This document shows, piece after piece, positions 58,823 to 64,000 of a stretch of 64,000 nucleotides of DNA. This DNA is from Mytilus edulis (taxonomy: Eukaryota > Mollusca > Bivalvia > Mytilida > Mytilidae), in contig NC_092357.1 in assembly GCF_963676685.1 (NCBI RefSeq), positions 18,837,607 through 18,901,606 of the forward strand, in the 5' to 3' direction. The position numbers and the translations under genes are program-made. Under the pieces are notes generated by a model. That model made no database searches. It was not told the origin of the DNA and saw only the letters and a program-made list of their open reading frames with translations. Positions within the stretch are counted from its first letter, which is position 1; the number at the start of each line of letters is the position of its first letter.

Positions 58823-59270
58823 TAGAAAGATGTGGTGTGAGTGCCAATGAGACAACTCTCCATACAAATAACAATTTAAAAAGTAAACAATTATAGGTTA
58901 AAGTACGGCCTTCAACACGGAGCCTTGGCTCACACCGAACAACAAGCTATAAAGGGCCCCAAAATTACTAGTGTAAAACCATTCAAACGGGAAAACCAAC
59001 GGTCTAATCTATATAAACAAAACGAGAAACGAGAAACACGTATATATTACATAAACAAACGACAACTACTGTACATCAGATTCCTGACTTAGGACAGGTG
59101 CAAACATTTGCAGCGGGATTAAACGTTTTAATGGATCCAAACCTTCTCCCTTTTTCTGAAACAATAGCATAACATCACAACAAAGAAAAACATACGATAA
59201 AATATCAATTGGCAGACATAACTCAATCAAAAAACCTATGATTAAACAATGAACGAATAAATTTGATCTG
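58823..59270 (+). repeat. Family B, longest copy
   Basis: GAAAGATGTGGTGTGAGTGC, GACAACTCTCCATACAAA, GCCTTGGCTCACACCG, TATAAAGGGCCCCAAAATTA, GATTCCTGACTTAGGACAGG and AACATCACAACAAAGAAA in order. Follows the Tc1-like element by about 190 bp. Confidence 0.82.
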
Positions 59271-59835
59271 CGATATCTGAATACAAATGCACAGTTAATT
59301 AAATATTAGAGACAAACATTCACGACCAAAAAGCTAACAAACAAATTCAAACACAGGACATGACTGAGGAATATTTAACCAATCGGTGTTCAATTTAGAA
59401 AAAAAACGTTTTTTTTATAATCTTGAAGTTTATACAAATGTTGTAAGAATAAGTGAAAAATTGAAGATATTACAAATAATCAAAGCTGGTGTACAGACAA
59501 GATCCATATAAATAAAAAATAACAAAAAAGCATTATAAACAGTATCAACAGGTCGAATTAACAAGAAAATTTTAAGCATGATCATGCTATAAAAAAAAAA
59601 TTCATGGTTCCATTGAAAAAGAAATGCCCTTTTACATCTAGGAACCTCTCCTTTGTCTGTTTGGCCAGAAGTTAATTGTTTAAAATCAGCATACATTTTT
59701 GGCAAATTTTAGTTGATACTGATAGTAAATTTGCTATTTAACAAATGTTTAATGGGCTTTTAGATCTCTTTTATTAGTTTTGAGGATAAATGTACCAGTA
59801 GATATGTTTCCTAATTGGCACTTGATACATGTATA

Positions 59836-60062
59836 GAGGGGGCAGGACCTTTTCCAGGACGTCAGGATCAGGTGTTTTTAAGCTCGGGATTTCAGGATTG
59901 ATCCCTTAGGGATGGGGGATTTCTTTTTTCCGAAATTTTGAGATGTCTGGATTTAACTTTATTTAAAATGTTTAAATTCAGGACCTCAGGATTTCATGTT
60001 TTTAAGCCCGGGTTTACGGGATCAAGACACCTCCGAACCCCCCCCCCCCCCCCCCCCCCCCC
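59836..60062. mobile_element. Family D foldback, copy 3, ending in poly-C
   Basis: GAGGGGGCAGGACCTTTTCC to GATCAAGACACCTCCGAA then a run of C (60038-60061). Internal TTTTTAAGCCCGGG units as in copies 1 and 2. Confidence 0.7.
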
Positions 60063-61126
60063 ACCTTCCTCTGTATACTTTGAATTGGCCTTTTCCATTT
60101 TATATTATAAATATTTACAATCTACCACTTACATTTACAAACGAATCAAGCTTAAAAAATACAACAAGGAGATCTTATGTTCGTGTTTGCCTCACATCTG
60201 ATATACATGACTTTATTCCATTCTAAATTCTAGTGTTTATTTTTTTTATTTTCAAGAGATTTCAGAAGTACTTTCTTATATGTACATTGTACCTATGATT
60301 TCTAAGTAAATCACAACTACATGTAATAAGTCATCAACATTTTGTGCAATTGAGTGTTTATTAGGTTACATGTAGGTAAAAAAAAATAATATGTGTGTTT
60401 CTGCTACCCTAATTTCTAGTGCCTACGTATACATATACACTGACCAACACTTTTTAAGCCATTTTTAAACAAGCGCTGTTAAGTAAGACTGATTCCTTCA
60501 TAGTAACCAACTAACAAATGTTTGTAAATAAAATACTGCTGACTACCTACCCTATTTTTTTTCAACCCATGTATTTTTTTTTTTTTTGGCCTTCACTTAT
60601 AACTGTTTCCTGATTCACTTATTCATCATGATCTCAAGGCAGATCCAGAACTTTTTATAATGGGGACCCCCTGACTGACCTTAGAAAGGCTGCTCTAGTC
60701 ATGCTGTATATCTTTTTTTAAAGGTATAAATAAATGAACATGTATTATATCATATATAGATACAACTGATACTTGTTTATCACTCTTAATTTTTTTTATA
60801 CTTTAAATTTTCGGTTTAAAATAATAATTAAGATTTAAAAGTTTTTCCTACTTTACATGTTTAACCCTCATGTGATTGTATACATACCTTTAACACTTCC
60901 ACTTATTACAGAAGATCAACAATAGTCATGATAGTATAACTTACAAATTTACAGACTTTTTCTTTGGGAAAGTCAAAATTAACAAATATATTATGAGAGT
61001 TAAAACTTATTTAAAGAGAGAAAGGCTGTTACAACATTTATCATTTTCATATTCTGCTCTTTCATCATGTTTATTTCATTTTTATATTTTTCATTTGGTC
61101 ATAACATTTTAATAGTACTACAATGT

Positions 61127-61275
61127 AAAATTGAGAATGGAAATGGGGAATGTGCCAAAGAGACCACAACCCGACCATAGAAAAAAACAACAGTAGAAGG
61201 TCACCTACAGGTCTTCAATGTAGTGAGAAATTCCCGCACCCGGAGGCGTCCTTCAACTGGCCCCTAAACAAATAT
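61127..61275 (+). repeat. Family A copy 4
   Basis: AAAATTGAGAATGGAAATGG to CCCGCACCCGGAGGCGTCC and CTGGCCCCTAAACAAATATA. Confidence 0.78.
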
Positions 61276-62872
61276 AGATTTAACTTGCTTATGTCATGCA
61301 TGTGTTTGTGACTAATTTACTATTCATGCTATTCATCTAGTCTTTGTTTGCAGTGTGTACTTATTTACTGGCCTCTAAGGTACACTTATTTAATTTTGAT
61401 TTATAATTTGTCTTATTGCATGTTGTATTTAGAGTATACAAGTACATGTATATATACAAATGTACCCCTTGAGGGCCCATCAAAATCTTGAATGGTGTAC
61501 GTACATTCAAATAAATGAAACGTGTGCTTAACGCCTTTATACGAGTCATGCTTTATATAACAATCACTTAGAAGTTTAAAAAAAAAGATATGTGAATGAA
61601 TCAGTGACTTTTTAATGTGATAAATTTTATCAAGGCTACATATAAAATAATTTTAAAATGTTAAAAACACAACCCTTGTCAAATATGTCATAATGAGTGT
61701 AAAATCCTATCATCTAAATTAAATCGTCCTGCCTAATGCTTTCTGATTTGCAAGAATCCCTTATGGCTGCAATGATCAATGTACAGTGTATCTTTGTTTG
61801 TTTTGAAACCTGATAATTTCAAACACGTGTTTCATTCCCGCTAATTTCATTCCGGATGTTTACATGTTTATATTTTAAATTGACCAACTGACGGGAAAAA
61901 CATGCTCCGATTCCGTACTTATGTAAAAAAAAATTAAATAAAGATGCATGAACTGAAAATGATTGTATCCGTTATACTGTAGAGATAAAGTTAGAATACC
62001 AATTTTACTTTAAAGCAGACCAGGGAGTGGAAATTTTCGACTTCCTGTTAATTTCTGTGGATCTCTCCTCTATCAAGAGAACCTGAAATTCTTAAAAGAG
62101 AAAGCATGAATTCTCATGATATACTACACTATACCACAAGTCGCGGCTGTCTGTCTAAAAAAAAATATCCCGTCATGACAAAATAAGAAACAATTAAGCG
62201 AATCATCTGAACCAACTGCCTGTTGTATGACCCCCCCCCCTCCCCCTCCCTTAAACAGCAACCATCATTCTGCGACAACCATGCACCATCTATAGCTAGG
62301 CTTCTGAATTGGGACAGGCACATACAAAATGATTTTTGTTATCTGATGGGACTAGGAAATATGGAACAGAGAAGTTTATTTCCTCGTGTACATTGTAACT
62401 GAGCCGCTGTGGTATTTCTATCTTCCGGTAATCATGTCTGATTGGTGGTTGCTCAGTGGCAAATATTTAATTCATGTTTGTTGATTCAAAGCATCTTCAA
62501 TACAATACAAATTGTGATATCTAATATCTGTGTGGTATATTATATATATCTTTTAGACAGTTTTTTCGCGGGAGAGGTATTACTGACAGTAGCAGTAGAT
62601 AGTTAGGGTGTTTAACGTCCTACACAATATTCAAATGGCACTATTTAACAACAACAAACAAACAAACAAACAAAATACAAAAAACTAAAACACACACCTA
62701 CTGACCGTGATACTAACTGCATGGTTTCTATGGAGACTGTATATCTGTATTACAAGATTAAGGTTATTGATAAGTACAATGCGAACACTTGATCAATATA
62801 TATTCTGAAGATAATAGATTATCTGTTCATAATAACGAGTTCTCAATTTACAGTGTTAATAGAAGAATAAGA

Positions 62873-63030
62873 AGATGTGATATGATTGCCAATGAGTGAA
62901 CTCAATCTCCACCAGAGACTAAATGACATAGAGGTTATAACAACTATAGGTTATTGTTCGGCCTTCGACAATGAGCAAAACCAATATCGCAAAGTTACAT
63001 TGTAGCTATAAAAAATTTCCGAAATGACAA
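62873..63030 (+). repeat. Family B fragment
   Basis: AGATGTGATATGATTGCCAA through TTCGGCCTTCGACAATGAGC to GCTATAAAAAATTTCCG. Confidence 0.7.
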
Positions 63031-63752
63031 ATTTTAATCAATTCAAAGATGACACTTTGTCGTAACTACAGATCGGTTAAATTTGACCTCATCCATTAAT
63101 TACTCACAATGAATCCACAGTAGACCCCTTCCAACTTGACGTCAGTGTATATCTTCATATAGGAATGACCTGATCCACTCAACCTAAATTTACCAATATG
63201 GTCAGAGGTATTATATTATTAAGAGGGTTTTCTTATAGTAAATGACTCCTTGTCCGAGTATGATAGACCCATTTCAACCTGACGTCTATGTATACATACT
63301 ACTTTGAAACAGGGATTTCCTTCCCCCTAATTGAGGAAGAAAGTACAGAAATTATCCCCTTCTCACCACTTTCTTGTCTACATAATCAGCTGGTGGTACC
63401 ATGCGAGCATAATGAATAAATATCTATGTTTTTTTTACCTTTACCTAATCATCAAAGATAATTCCTGCAGAGGTGGATCTTGGACAGACGAATACGAAGA
63501 TATTTACAGGAACAACTTTCTGTTTGTGCCAAATGAAATTGGTTAATATTGAAGTGATGTAAAGAAATTGCCCATATGATGATACAGAATGTAGACCCAA
63601 CGTATTATTTTCCTTACAAGACTATACAGAACTAAACAGAGCTAACACCTATTTGCGCCTACACCACCACATCATTTTGCTAACAATAACGTTCTTTGGT
63701 TCTGGAGGATACATAAACTCATCATAGATACCAGGACTGAAATTTTGTATTT

Positions 63753-63796
63753 GCGCCAGACGCGCGTTTCGTCTACAATAGACTCAATAGTGACGC
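63753..63796 (-). ncRNA. Hammerhead-like ribozyme relic 5, best-paired copy
   Basis: On the minus strand: GCGUCA, CUAUUGA, GUC-UAUUGUA-GAC, GAAA, CGCGCGUC, UGGCGC. Stem I (GCGUCA with UGGCGC) pairs over 6 bp with one G-U; stem II pairs over 3 bp; stem III is a very short ACGC/GCGU; GUC stands at the cleavage position. The core reads CUAUUGA instead of CUGAUGA, so cleavage is unlikely. This layout with minimal stem III is that of Penelope-element and animal retrozyme hammerheads. Downstream module CAGTCCTGGTATCTATGATG as in relics 1 and 3. Confidence 0.7.
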
Positions 63797-64000
63797 TCGA
63801 ATCAAAAAAGTTCAAAAGGCGAATTAAAGTACGAAGTTGAAGAGCATATGTGTTTCACTGACATTCATACAATCTCCTTCATTTAAAAACGATGCAATCC
63901 TAGAATCACAGTGTGAGTTCTCTAGTTATAAGAATAAGATGCATGGAAAAACAATAACGAGTCAGGAAATATATGTTTTAATTTATTTTTTCGTGATTAT

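Noticed and set aside
59938..60226. Open frames with a polyproline run.
   Set aside because: The proline run is the poly-C end of a family D repeat.

Overview
The window looks like genomic DNA of a bivalve mollusc, most likely a mussel (Mytilus or a close relative). This is an inference. It rests on the AT-rich sequence, spliced genes with GT-AG introns, a lone AIG1/GIMAP GTPase exon, many short foldback elements, and dispersed hammerhead-ribozyme-like repeats linked to Penelope-like elements and retrozymes. No operon, CRISPR array or prokaryotic signal is present.

The main content is one large minus-strand gene for a Na+-coupled bicarbonate transporter of the SLC4 family. I could assemble 21 coding exons, from the ATG at 55383 down to the TAG at 14958. 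All junctions agree in phase. The coding lengths sum to 3486 nt, which is 1161 residues plus stop. The order is: N-terminal cytosolic domain (exons 1-10), membrane domain (exons 11-19) with a large glycosylated, four-cysteine extracellular loop in exon 13, and an acidic C-terminal tail ending in a possible PDZ ligand (exons 19-21). The Asp of the FMDQQIT motif is kept, which argues for Na+ coupling rather than plain anion exchange.

The most unusual structure is that splice-site segments of this one gene are locally duplicated in three places. The 3' end of exon 16 with its 5' splice site is expanded into a 43-bp minisatellite carrying 19 donor copies. Exon 7 with its acceptor is present as three 145-bp tandem copies separated by poly-C. 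The acceptor of the 33-bp exon 3 is duplicated 33 bp upstream. Where I could read the consequence, use of the wrong copy gives an early stop.

Elsewhere, 1-330 holds a decayed Penelope-like reverse transcriptase. 4984-5719 is an AIG1/GIMAP GTPase exon on the plus strand. 6978-8193 is a long-inverted-repeat foldback element. 9170-10010 holds tRNA-related tandem repeats. The introns and the 5' flank (55442-64000) are packed with repeats: a deleted Tc1-like transposon (57450-58635), a decayed hAT-like element (34642-35892), several terminal-inverted-repeat MITEs, and at least six dispersed repeat families. Five degenerate hammerhead-like motifs (near 4607, 8714, 11112, 46177 and 63753) share one layout. 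No other protein-coding gene could be supported.
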